A stretch of 53,415 bases of DNA from Verrucomicrobiaceae bacterium. Lineage in GTDB: Bacteria > Verrucomicrobiota > Verrucomicrobiia > Verrucomicrobiales > Akkermansiaceae. Of the stretch, positions 7,449 to 16,127 are shown piece after piece. How positions within the stretch are numbered: the first letter of the stretch is position 1; each line of letters begins with the position of its first letter. The stretch covers positions 1-53,415 of the forward strand of contig JAIXPW010000011.1 in assembly GCA_027485995.1 (NCBI GenBank), given 5' to 3'. The notes beneath the pieces are model-generated. The model was not told the DNA's origin and searched no databases. It saw nothing but the letters and a program-made list of their open reading frames with translations. A program made the translations under genes and the position numbers.

Positions 7449-9476
7449 TTACTGGAACTTTCCGATCGCACGGATTTCGTTCACCTGAAGTGGAGGTCCA
7501 CCCTGGGTGCGTTCCAGACGGACGAAGCGGGCGGTGGTGCCGGCGGGAAGATCGATGATCCACGGTTTGCATTCGCCGAGAGTGATGGATTCCCCTTCCG
7601 GCACGCTGCGCACCTCGTCCTTGCCATCGAGCGTGAACTCAAGGCGAAGCTCCTTCACCTGATTCGGTGCGGGATCGCCATTGGCGAGATCGTTGGTGGC
7701 CTTCAGGCTGAGGCTTCCGGAAACCACGGCCTTGCGGACCGCTTCGGTGACATCGGCCACTTGTCCGTCCTTGCCGTAGATGGCTTTCTTGATATCGAGC
7801 GCGGGCTGAGCGGATGCTTTCGAAACCGCCAGAGGCTTGGTCTTGCTGAAATCCGAAATGTCGGAAACGGAAACGCCGACACCATCGCCGGGCGAGCCGA
7901 GGACTTCGATGCGGCTGAGCCTGGCGGACTTTCCGAGATCGATCTGGCACGAGGGCTTGCTGTCGGACGGAACGGGTTCGTTGCCTTCCGTCACACCGTC
8001 CGGGCGGGACGACCATGCCGTCGAGGGATCACCGTCCACTGCGTAAAACGCATAGGCCGAGGCTGCCTTCGAGACGGGATCGGGATACGAGGAGCCGCGG
8101 AAGGCCTTCCAGAGAGCGAGGTTTCTCGGCGGCGAATCGCTGGCAAGCTTGAGCGCGATCACGGTGTCGAGCTTGTCCCAGGAACCTCCCTCCGGCAGCT
8201 TGAGATGGAGACCGGACTCATCCTGTTTCATCGCCACCGGCTTCTTGTCGGACAACAGAATCGCTTTCTCAAACTTCGCGCCATCCGCCGGCGTCGGAAG
8301 TGTTAGAACACGCGAACCATCCGTGGGTGGATTGAGCACATGGAGGTATTCCACCGAGTCGTCGGTGGAGCGGGTGGCGACACCCCAATTCAGATCCGGA
8401 AGTCTGAAGCCCCCGGGAGTGGGATAGGAAACGCTGGGATAGACGTTCTTGAGCGAGGGAGCGATGGGTTTCACCAGTGACGCAATCCGGTCCATCGCCT
8501 CTTCAACGCCGGTCTCCCAGCCACCGCCCGCGTAATTTCCTGCTGCCCAGATGACGCCACCGCCTTCGGTGTTCGCTCCGGCCTGCATGATCGTGTAGCG
8601 GAACATGCCCTCGGGCTGGAACGAGACGACATTCTCACCGGCCGGCTTGGTGGCATACCAGTTGGAGGCCATCACCGTACCGACGGACATCCGCCAGGTG
8701 GGCCAGGCATTGGCGTTGCGGTCGGCGAACTCCCCCCAGTAGGAATACTCCTTGCATCCTCCATCGAGCGAATAGGTCGTGCCATACCAGTTCTGGAGCA
8801 TGTGGAGGTCCGGCTGGATGGATTTCACGGTCCGTCGCAGCCGCGGGTAATCGACCACGCGATAACTTTCCCCCGCAGCGCTGCCTTCATCGGAGTAAAT
8901 GCCGATGATATCAGCCCCATAGCGGGTGACCAGTTCCTGATAGAGTTCGTTTGTGAAATCGTTCCATTTCCTGCGGTCGAACCTCGCCCAGTCGGGATCA
9001 ACACCATTGGCGCCACCCCAACCGGTCTTGACCTGGTCCTCGGGCGAAAGGTCATGACCGTCGCGCGGATGGGTGTAGAACATGACCTTGATGCCTTTGG
9101 CCTTGCAGGCGGTGATCACGTCGCGGAGGACATCACGCTTGCAGCTGTGATGCTCCAAACCCCACTTCTTCATCGTCGCGCTGGGGAAGAGCGGGTTGAT
9201 GTTGTAGTGCCACGCGGTGACGATGACATAGTCGACGCCCCACTTTTCGAGATCGCGGGCGAAACCGGGGGCATCGAAGGCATTCGCAAACTCATCGAAA
9301 CTGGCCAGCGGTTTGCCATCGCGGCCGACCGTCAGGGACTTCTTCTGATCACCACCCCAGACGTAGTGGACGAACATGCCATACTTGGTCTTGAGAAACT
9401 CGGTGGAACCGTTGGTTTCCGCGTGCAGGCTGGAGGCGGCGAGCAACAGACTTGTTAGAAGGAGCGATGACTTCAT
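7449..9476 (-). CDS. GH29-like glycoside hydrolase with C-terminal discoidin-like region
   Basis: Secreted TIM-barrel enzyme of 675 residues, one of four related proteins in this cluster. Signal peptide at 1-19 (ends SLHA). The barrel (about 25-440) follows the GH29 plan but with different signatures: KYGMFVHYVWGG (31-42), VTAWHYNINPLFPS, FYTHPRDGHD, WNDFTNELYQELVTRYG, then IGIYSDEGSA, where D196 aligns with the GH29 nucleophile (WFDG in the family) and is followed by E197; SYRVVDYPRLRRTV comes next, and AAGNYAGGGWETGV closes the core. Residues about 450-675 begin RNLALWKAFRGSSY and include AVDGDPSTAWSS, a discoidin (F5/8 type C)-like carbohydrate-binding region. The probable activity is alpha-L-fucosidase or another deoxy-sugar hydrolase; this is inference from fold and neighbours. 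Confidence 0.75.
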   Translation of the reverse strand: MKSSLLLTSLLLAASSLHAETNGSTEFLKTKYGMFVHYVWGGDQKKSLTVGRDGKPLASFDEFANAFDAPGFARDLEKWGVDYVIVTAWHYNINPLFPSATMKKWGLEHHSCKRDVLRDVITACKAKGIKVMFYTHPRDGHDLSPEDQVKTGWGGANGVDPDWARFDRRKWNDFTNELYQELVTRYGADIIGIYSDEGSAAGESYRVVDYPRLRRTVKSIQPDLHMLQNWYGTTYSLDGGCKEYSYWGEFADRNANAWPTWRMSVGTVMASNWYATKPAGENVVSFQPEGMFRYTIMQAGANTEGGGVIWAAGNYAGGGWETGVEEAMDRIASLVKPIAPSLKNVYPSVSYPTPGGFRLPDLNWGVATRSTDDSVEYLHVLNPPTDGSRVLTLPTPADGAKFEKAILLSDKKPVAMKQDESGLHLKLPEGGSWDKLDTVIALKLASDSPPRNLALWKAFRGSSYPDPVSKAASAYAFYAVDGDPSTAWSSRPDGVTEGNEPVPSDSKPSCQIDLGKSARLSRIEVLGSPGDGVGVSVSDISDFSKTKPLAVSKASAQPALDIKKAIYGKDGQVADVTEAVRKAVVSGSLSLKATNDLANGDPAPNQVKELRLEFTLDGKDEVRSVPEGESITLGECKPWIIDLPAGTTARFVRLERTQGGPPLQVNEIRAIGKFQ

Positions 9477-9500
9477 GATTCAGAAACGACTTGAATGCCT

Positions 9501-10856
9501 TCAGCGGGCGTCGAGGCGGATGACGGTGTCGAGTTTGTCCCATGTGACGCCGTCCTGCAGGGTGACGAGATAGCCAGCCTTGTCGGCATCCAGCTTCACC
9601 AGCCGACCGGTTGCGAGAAGCGATGCTTTTCCGAAGCGGACGCCATTGGCAGGCATGCCGATGCGGACGGTCGGACCCGCTGGCGGATTGAGGATGTGGA
9701 GATAGGTGATCGAGCCGTCCGGAGTGTCGGTGGCGACGCCCCAATCGACCGCACGGACTCCCCAGCCGATATCCTTGAGCGCGGCCCCCTTCTGCGTGGG
9801 GAAAGCCCTGCTGGCGACGGTGCCCTTCACCGAGGCGGCGATGGGTTTCAGATAACTTGCAAACTTCGCCATGGTTTCCACCACACCGGGCTCCCATCCG
9901 CCGCCGGCGTAAGGTCCGGCTGCCCACTGCATGCCGCCGCCCTGGGTGTTCGCGCCGGCTTGCAGCACCGTGTAGCGGAACATGTCCTCGGCGGAAAAGG
10001 TCACCGTGTTGGCCTCCGTTGCAGGCTTGGCGGCCCACCAGGTGGTGGCGAAGACCGAGGCCACAGGGATGTCCCACGCGGGCCACGCACCTCCATCGCG
10101 ATTCTCAAACTGCTGCCAGTGGTGGTATTCCTTCACGCCAACGTCGCAGGAGTACACGGTGCCATAGTAGTTCTGTTGGAGAACGAGATGGGGCGCGCGC
10201 GACTTGATGGTTTCCCGAAGGCGCGGGTAATCGACGACACGATGGCTGTCACCGGCCGAGCTGCCTTCATCGAGAAACAATCCGGTGATGTCCTTGCCGT
10301 AGCGGGTCACGAGTTCGGCGTAGAGGTCATTGTTGAAATCATTCCATTTCCGGTAGTCGAACCGGTTCCAATCCGGATCCCCTCCCTTGCCGCCCTCGCC
10401 CCAACCGGTCTTCACGCGCTCCTCGCCATGGAGGTCATGCCCGTCGCGGGGATGGGTGTAGAACATCACGGGAATTCCCTTCGCCTTGAGTGCCTTGATC
10501 ACCTCGCCTAACAGGTCGCGCCTGCACGCATGATCCGGCATCCCCCATTTGCGCATCGTTTCGCTGGGAAAGAGCGGGTTGATGTTGGCGTGCCAGGCAG
10601 TGAACACCACATACTCCACCTGCCAGGCAGCCATGTCGTTGGCGAAGCCCTGCACATCGAAGGCATCGGCGAAGGCGTTGAAGCTCTCCGGCCGACCGCC
10701 GTTGCGATCGATGGTGAGTCCACCACCGGCCCCGGCCCAGACGTAGTGAACGAAGAATCCGTATTTGGATTTCAGGAATTCCGAGGTGACCCCGGCCGCA
10801 TGGATGGCGGAGGAGCACAGCCATGAGGCGAGCAGCGCGGCGAGGAGGCGTTTCAT
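9501..10856 (-). CDS. GH29-like glycoside hydrolase, catalytic core only
   Basis: Shortest of the four related enzymes, 451 residues, with a signal peptide (1-20, ends SAIHA) and the barrel only. Shared landmarks are KYGFFVHYVWAG, FTAWHANINPLFPS, FYTHPRDGHD, WNDFNNDLYAELVTRYG, GLFLDEGSSAG with the predicted nucleophile D196 and adjacent E197, RVVDYPRLRETI, and AAGPYAGGGWEPGV. The C-terminus is a small beta domain ending TWDKLDTVIRLDAR, equivalent to the segment that precedes the discoidin region in the 7449-9476 protein. Its ATG overlaps the stop of the GH106-like gene (ATGA at 10853-10856), so the two are probably translationally coupled. The next gene starts 24 nt downstream. The family is recognisable by fold motifs; the exact substrate is unknown. 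Confidence 0.75.
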   Translation of the reverse strand: MKRLLAALLASWLCSSAIHAAGVTSEFLKSKYGFFVHYVWAGAGGGLTIDRNGGRPESFNAFADAFDVQGFANDMAAWQVEYVVFTAWHANINPLFPSETMRKWGMPDHACRRDLLGEVIKALKAKGIPVMFYTHPRDGHDLHGEERVKTGWGEGGKGGDPDWNRFDYRKWNDFNNDLYAELVTRYGKDITGLFLDEGSSAGDSHRVVDYPRLRETIKSRAPHLVLQQNYYGTVYSCDVGVKEYHHWQQFENRDGGAWPAWDIPVASVFATTWWAAKPATEANTVTFSAEDMFRYTVLQAGANTQGGGMQWAAGPYAGGGWEPGVVETMAKFASYLKPIAASVKGTVASRAFPTQKGAALKDIGWGVRAVDWGVATDTPDGSITYLHILNPPAGPTVRIGMPANGVRFGKASLLATGRLVKLDADKAGYLVTLQDGVTWDKLDTVIRLDAR

Positions 10857-13800
10857 GAAGTTGTGATCAGTGTGACCGGACCGAAGAGACCGGACGGTGT
10901 TTGGTGGGGAAACGCGTAGGGCGTGGGGATGCCGACGCTGTAATGGTTGGCCAGTGTGTTCGCGACGGTGATGGACAACTCGTTGTCGCCGGGACGAAGG
11001 AAGGGGGTGAGATCACAGGTCCACGGTGGCGCGATGAGCGTGGCGGCGCTCTGGCCGTTGACCTTCACCTCTGCGGTGGCGTTAACCTTGCCCAGATCGA
11101 GCGAGACGGGTGAGATCACATCGGTGACTTCAAATTTGCGCGAGTAACAGACCGCGCCCGAATAGCTCGCCAGACCCTGCACACACCAATCTCCCAGCGT
11201 CATCCGGGCAGGACCGCAAACATAGCGCACGGGCTCCGGCAGGGCGTCGCCCGCATGGGAATCGGCAGGTGCTTCGACACGAAGCGCGATGACAAGCGAG
11301 GTCGGCGATGGCGATTCGATGACACACCGGTAGCGGTAACATTCATTGGGCAACGACTCGATGGACGCGATCTTGAGCTCGTTTCCATCCGCCCTGGCGC
11401 GGGCGCGACCACGGGCAACGAAGGTGATTTCCCTGGCTCCGGGCGGACTGAGAAAGCGGAATCGAATTGCCCGGCGTCCGACGGGAGCAAGCAGGCACGG
11501 ACGCGGCACGGCTGGATCCGGGAACCATCGCAGGGCGAGTGCCTCGGGATCAGACGGTGGCGGATCAAAGGCAACAAACGCACGGGTGCGCTGGCCGGCG
11601 GGCTGGACCAGCTTGATGATCAGATCATTGATTCCAGCCTGGAGCTGGACGCGGGTCTCACGGACCTCGCATTCGTAGTGGGGAATGCTCCACGGAGCAT
11701 ACAAACCCGGGCGCAGGCTCTTGTCCTGTCTGACCACCGACATGCCATTGACCCAAACCTGATAGACACAACGCGCACCGGTCACCAACGCATGTTCGCC
11801 TGCAGTAGGCGCGACCACCTTGCCGCGCAAATACCAGACACTGCCGGGCGTGTTCGAGTGGAAATCGATGAACTCATCCGGCACCGCGCCCTTGAGCCCG
11901 TGAGGTCCGCTCAGCCAGTCGGTGAGGAAGGGATCGCGCTCGATGCCCCATCGCCGCGAAAAGCAGTAGGGCTTCCAATCGAACTTGTTAGATGAGTCGG
12001 GCAGCGAGGATTCGATGGCGGCAAAATCGATCTCCGGCGGCAACGGGCCGGTGAACTCCATCTGTGGACCGAAGGAAAACGTCGACTCCTGCCACGAGGA
12101 ATCATCGAACGCAGCGTCCTGCCAGTCGCTGTCGTCCTCCATCTCATCGCTGTGACGAAAGCGGCGTGTCTGCGGACCTAACAACTCTGGCGATGCAGGC
12201 AGGCTGAAATCCCCATGGCGGTTGTCGAGGGTCGGCTGAATGATCGCGTCCCACGGCCCGTCGAGCGGTTTCCTTTTCCCGGACTCGGAGACCATTCCCA
12301 CAACTTCGGGCTGAGCAGAGAAACCCCGGTTGAACACCACAACCTTCGCCTGACGCGGCGCGAAAGTGAGCTCCAGGATCTCCGATTCCGGAAGCCTGCA
12401 CATTCCACCGCTCCGGGCGTCCCATTGCTCCGGACTTCCCTCACTGCGGAAACACAGGTCGGTCGTGACGGATTCATCCGCCGGGTTGAACACGAAATAA
12501 ACGTCCAGCTCGCCGAGGTCGCGGTGGAGCACTTGCACCGGCTTCGAGGAAACGACATCGCGTTCGATCATTCCGGAAAGCGTCTCCAGCACCCTGGCAT
12601 AACCCTTGCGCAGGAAAACACCCGTGCCGCCACGGCGATGCTGCTTGAGCAGGTCGCCGGAGTCATCGGCCGAGCCAAAGATTTCCGCCAGCAAGCCATC
12701 GAGTTCGACATCGTCGCGCCCCACACGATCGCTGGCCTTGGGGAGGCAGCCGAAGGCGATGACCAGTCCGCCGGCGCGGACGAAATCGCGGGCCTTCACA
12801 AGTGAGGCATATCTAATAGCCCGCATCGCCGGAAACACCAGCACCCGGTATTTCGCGGTCCTGGCACGGATTTCACCCTCGCCGACCTCGGCGGCGGCGA
12901 TCGATTCGAAGTCGATGAAATCGAAATCGCAGGCGTGATCGAACAGGTGCTTTCCAATCACGAAAGCGGTGTCTTCAGGCTTGGTGGGATCGCTTTCCGC
13001 CGCGCCGATGTTTTCGTTGCCCATGTGGGCGATCACCCCGCACAGCGCGGGATCAGCCGCCTCCGCATCGAGAGCATCGATCGGATAAACGATGGCGACA
13101 TCGCAGCGATGAACTCCCTGGGAAAGAAGCCAACTCAGGCGGGTCAGGGACTCGTTCAAGGCAGCGGAGTGCTCCCAATACGGCTGTCGGAAATGGAAAT
13201 CCGGCGGAGCCCATTCCCACCAACCGCCGCGGGTGGAGTAGTAGAGTCCGTGGAGATTCACCACCGTGGCGCCGTAGGCGAAGTCCTCGTTGAGTGCGGC
13301 GGCCACCTCGGCCGGTTGGGTGCCCCAGCCGCTGGAGTGGAAGGCCTCGATCCAGACGCGCGGACGCTGATAGAGATGGGCGATCGAGCTGTTCACCTTG
13401 AGCCCCTTGAAGGCGCGCGGTCCGTGCAGCTTCGGATCATCGCAACCGGGTGCGGAGAACCAGCGCATCGTGCGGAAGTAATCGCCATAGTGCGAGCGGC
13501 CCTCGGCGATGCGGCCGCGCCCGGAGTTATCATGACCGAAGAGCGTGCCGCGTTCCTCATGCCAGCGGAAGACCGGTTTGAAATAACAATCCTCCAGCCG
13601 CGTGACGACCGCATCCGCGTAATCGAGGCGGATCTTTTCCGTGAGCGGTCCCATGTCATGCCACAGCGCGGGCAGCAGCGGGTGAAGATCGTAGCCCTTG
13701 TGCGCGGCGAAGACTTCGAAAAGCTGGTTCGACCAGAACGGCATGCGGCAGCCGAAGTCCAGTTCGTCCTGGAAAAACACGTTGAGCGTCCTGCCGACCT

Positions 13801-14575
13801 CGCCGGGGCACTCGCGCTCGAAGGGTTCGTAGAGTTCCCCGATGGCGAGGCGTCCCGAGTCTGGATGCATCGGATCGAATGCCGTGGTGCGTGCGAAAAC
13901 CAGCGCCACGAACCACTCGCCTGAGGGTGCCGACCATTCGAGCACGCCGCCGCACACCGCGTCCGACAGCGCCATCCGCGAGTCGATCTGGGGCAGGTCG
14001 TCACGAACCGGATAGGCCCACGCGCCGATGACGAGCGCGTCCTGTTCCGCGCTGAGGCGGACTTGGGATTTTCCATGCACCCGCTGCGCTGCGCAACTCA
14101 TCTGGCCGCCCTGCATGCCCGGGGTTGCGCGACCGATGGCTTTGAGGATCGGCTCGACCAGCGTGTAGTCCTGGAACCCGACCGTCATCCCGCGCTCGCG
14201 GCAGGCGGACAGAAACCAGCGCAGCAGCTCCCACCATTCCTTCGAGAACAAAGCCGGATCACCCGGATTGTTGCTGCCAGTTGCCTCATGCGGATAGCTG
14301 ATGACCGTCTGACGCACGCCTTTCTCGCGAAGCTGGTCGAGCTGCCAGGCGATGCGCCCGCGTTCCAGTTTTTCGCCCGCCCACCAGTAGAATGGAACCG
14401 GACTGTGGGTCGCCGGTGGGTTCAGGAACAGGGCACGGACATCCACATCCTCGCTGGTTTGCGGAGTGCCGAGGGAGGGCAGTGCCTGTCGATGATCTGG
14501 ATTGTCCAGCAAGGCGTTGGGATGTTTGTTAGAGTTCAAGGATCTGGTTGGGGGTCGTGCACTGGAATCAATCAT
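10853..14575 (-). CDS. GH106-like alpha-L-rhamnosidase-type glycoside hydrolase
   Basis: Large hydrolase (1240 residues) resembling the GH106 alpha-L-rhamnosidase architecture. Near residue 60 it opens with SPVPFYWWAGEKL, then IAWQLDQLREKGVRQTVISY and FSKEWWELLRWFLSACRERG, matching the family pattern of an N-terminal TIM barrel that begins PFWFWNG and has an x-EEWW-x-L helix. The centre contains NVFFQDELDFG and RVWIEAFHSSGWG. The C-terminus is a GH2-type jelly roll (CYSRKFEV, LDLGKVNATAEVKVNG, PWTCDLTPFLRPGDNELSI), as in GH106. No signal peptide is visible: the N-terminus is polar (MIDSSARPPTRS), so the enzyme may be cytoplasmic or the start may be misread; a TTG at 14581 is the only nearby alternative. 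Substrate assignment is by family resemblance. Confidence 0.72.
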   Translation of the reverse strand: MIDSSARPPTRSLNSNKHPNALLDNPDHRQALPSLGTPQTSEDVDVRALFLNPPATHSPVPFYWWAGEKLERGRIAWQLDQLREKGVRQTVISYPHEATGSNNPGDPALFSKEWWELLRWFLSACRERGMTVGFQDYTLVEPILKAIGRATPGMQGGQMSCAAQRVHGKSQVRLSAEQDALVIGAWAYPVRDDLPQIDSRMALSDAVCGGVLEWSAPSGEWFVALVFARTTAFDPMHPDSGRLAIGELYEPFERECPGEVGRTLNVFFQDELDFGCRMPFWSNQLFEVFAAHKGYDLHPLLPALWHDMGPLTEKIRLDYADAVVTRLEDCYFKPVFRWHEERGTLFGHDNSGRGRIAEGRSHYGDYFRTMRWFSAPGCDDPKLHGPRAFKGLKVNSSIAHLYQRPRVWIEAFHSSGWGTQPAEVAAALNEDFAYGATVVNLHGLYYSTRGGWWEWAPPDFHFRQPYWEHSAALNESLTRLSWLLSQGVHRCDVAIVYPIDALDAEAADPALCGVIAHMGNENIGAAESDPTKPEDTAFVIGKHLFDHACDFDFIDFESIAAAEVGEGEIRARTAKYRVLVFPAMRAIRYASLVKARDFVRAGGLVIAFGCLPKASDRVGRDDVELDGLLAEIFGSADDSGDLLKQHRRGGTGVFLRKGYARVLETLSGMIERDVVSSKPVQVLHRDLGELDVYFVFNPADESVTTDLCFRSEGSPEQWDARSGGMCRLPESEILELTFAPRQAKVVVFNRGFSAQPEVVGMVSESGKRKPLDGPWDAIIQPTLDNRHGDFSLPASPELLGPQTRRFRHSDEMEDDSDWQDAAFDDSSWQESTFSFGPQMEFTGPLPPEIDFAAIESSLPDSSNKFDWKPYCFSRRWGIERDPFLTDWLSGPHGLKGAVPDEFIDFHSNTPGSVWYLRGKVVAPTAGEHALVTGARCVYQVWVNGMSVVRQDKSLRPGLYAPWSIPHYECEVRETRVQLQAGINDLIIKLVQPAGQRTRAFVAFDPPPSDPEALALRWFPDPAVPRPCLLAPVGRRAIRFRFLSPPGAREITFVARGRARARADGNELKIASIESLPNECYRYRCVIESPSPTSLVIALRVEAPADSHAGDALPEPVRYVCGPARMTLGDWCVQGLASYSGAVCYSRKFEVTDVISPVSLDLGKVNATAEVKVNGQSAATLIAPPWTCDLTPFLRPGDNELSITVANTLANHYSVGIPTPYAFPHQTPSGLFGPVTLITTS

Positions 14576-14676
14576 CGGCAAATGAGGTCGGAGATCGGTG
14601 AGGCGTCATGCTCTTCTTCAACTGTTGGGTCTTGAGGAAAAATGTTCGCTCGAACCGCGTCCACCGCCTGCGGGAA

Positions 14677-16110
14677 TCAACAGACCTTCACGGTCTCAAT
14701 TCCCAAGAGTTTGCCGAGTTTCTCGATCTTCCGGGAGATGTGCCCCACCCCGACCGCGCAGTGATGGGCCGGGCCTTGGACATTCCAGTTTTCGACAAAA
14801 GCCCGCGCTCCAATGGGAAAACGGTAACGGCTGTTGGTGTTGCCGATCTCGAGGATCGGGCCGGGGACCGATTCCCCCTCCGCGACCAGCAGCTTGATCG
14901 AGCCATCGGCAAACTCCACCACCGATAGGCAGGTCACCGGCCCGTGCTGGACACTCATCTCCACCGAAAGTCCCCGGCCCACTTTGCCGTGATAAACCTC
15001 CAGCGGACGCACCTTCGTCTTCCCCGCAGCGATCCGGATGTGGCCGGGGCCGTCATGCCCCATCAGGACGACATCGTCATCGAAGTCCATGCAGTAGTAC
15101 TCGGTGAACGAACCACCGGCACCGAAGCCGTCCATGATTTTCATGGCCTGGGCGTTCTTCACTTCATACTCGCCCGCGACCGGGATGCCGCGGGCGGTGA
15201 GCAGGGAATTGCCAAGGATGACCGAGCTCATGACGTCCTCGTGTTCGTCCTGACCCGTGCCCATGTGATAATAAGCCATCGAGCCCAGATCCTTGGTCGA
15301 GACCAATTCATCCAGCGCGACCGCCGTACGCGCCGCCCGTTCGAGCTCGGCCAGCTCGCAGTCCGGCTGGATGTCGAACACTTCGCGGAACTCCTGCAAC
15401 TTCCGCTGCGTCGCTTCCTGCGTGACGGCCCTGCGCAAGGCGGCCAGTTCCTCGACCTCGAGGATTTCAATGTGCCCGCCGAAATAGGCGATCATGCGAG
15501 TGATGTCCGTGTAGATGTCGAGCATGCCGTTGTAGTAGTGGCCCATGAGCCCGAGGCGATTGTGGGCCATGAGATGGGCGACGCGGGCGGCATCGATCCA
15601 CTCGCCGATCTCGTCCCAAACGACATGCTTCCCCTCCAGCACGCCCGTGACCTGATGGAAATCAATCCTCGCGCGGTTGAAGGCGTTGGCAATTTCCGGC
15701 ACCGGACACGCGCCGCAATGGGACAGCCATTCCCCGGTCATCCGGGTGCGGTTGCCGAGTTTGTTGAATGTCGCGTAATCAATCGCTGCGGTGGGTTGAA
15801 GATTCAAGATGATCACCGGCACCTTGGCCCGCTGCACCACCGGCAGCACGGTGGAACTGAGGGCGTAGGTCGTCACATGCAGGAAAATCACATCCACATC
15901 CGCGCGGCGAAAGTCATGTCCGGCTTCCATCGCCTTCGTAGGCGAATCGATGAGTCCGAGATTGACCACCTCCACGCCGGGACGCTGGAGCTGCGACGCA
16001 ACCTGCGCCACATAGGATTCAAGCCTTTCCTTCAATCCGGCAAACTGGGGCCAGTAGGCCTCAAGACCAATGCCGAAGAGACCGACGCGAAGAGGATGAT
16101 GATGATTCAT
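14677..16110 (-). CDS. L-arabinose/L-fucose isomerase-type aldose-ketose isomerase
   Basis: Cytoplasmic isomerase of the AraA/FucI superfamily, 477 residues, expected to convert an aldose to its ketose with a divalent metal. Catalytic positions line up with E. coli AraA (E306, E333, H350, H450): E314 in VAGEYEVKNA, E337 in SFTEYYCMD, H352 in VLMGHDGPGH and H449/H450 in GPAHHCAVG. The length fits AraA rather than the roughly 590-residue FucI. It lies 18 nt from the GH29-like gene upstream and about 100 nt from the GH106-like gene downstream. Because all neighbours release deoxy-hexoses, L-fucose or L-rhamnose is a likelier substrate than arabinose, but that is inference. No sugar kinase or aldolase is present to complete the pathway. 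Confidence 0.82.
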   Translation of the reverse strand: MNHHHPLRVGLFGIGLEAYWPQFAGLKERLESYVAQVASQLQRPGVEVVNLGLIDSPTKAMEAGHDFRRADVDVIFLHVTTYALSSTVLPVVQRAKVPVIILNLQPTAAIDYATFNKLGNRTRMTGEWLSHCGACPVPEIANAFNRARIDFHQVTGVLEGKHVVWDEIGEWIDAARVAHLMAHNRLGLMGHYYNGMLDIYTDITRMIAYFGGHIEILEVEELAALRRAVTQEATQRKLQEFREVFDIQPDCELAELERAARTAVALDELVSTKDLGSMAYYHMGTGQDEHEDVMSSVILGNSLLTARGIPVAGEYEVKNAQAMKIMDGFGAGGSFTEYYCMDFDDDVVLMGHDGPGHIRIAAGKTKVRPLEVYHGKVGRGLSVEMSVQHGPVTCLSVVEFADGSIKLLVAEGESVPGPILEIGNTNSRYRFPIGARAFVENWNVQGPAHHCAVGVGHISRKIEKLGKLLGIETVKVC

Positions 16111-16127
16111 GGAGTCAGATCAGGAGC

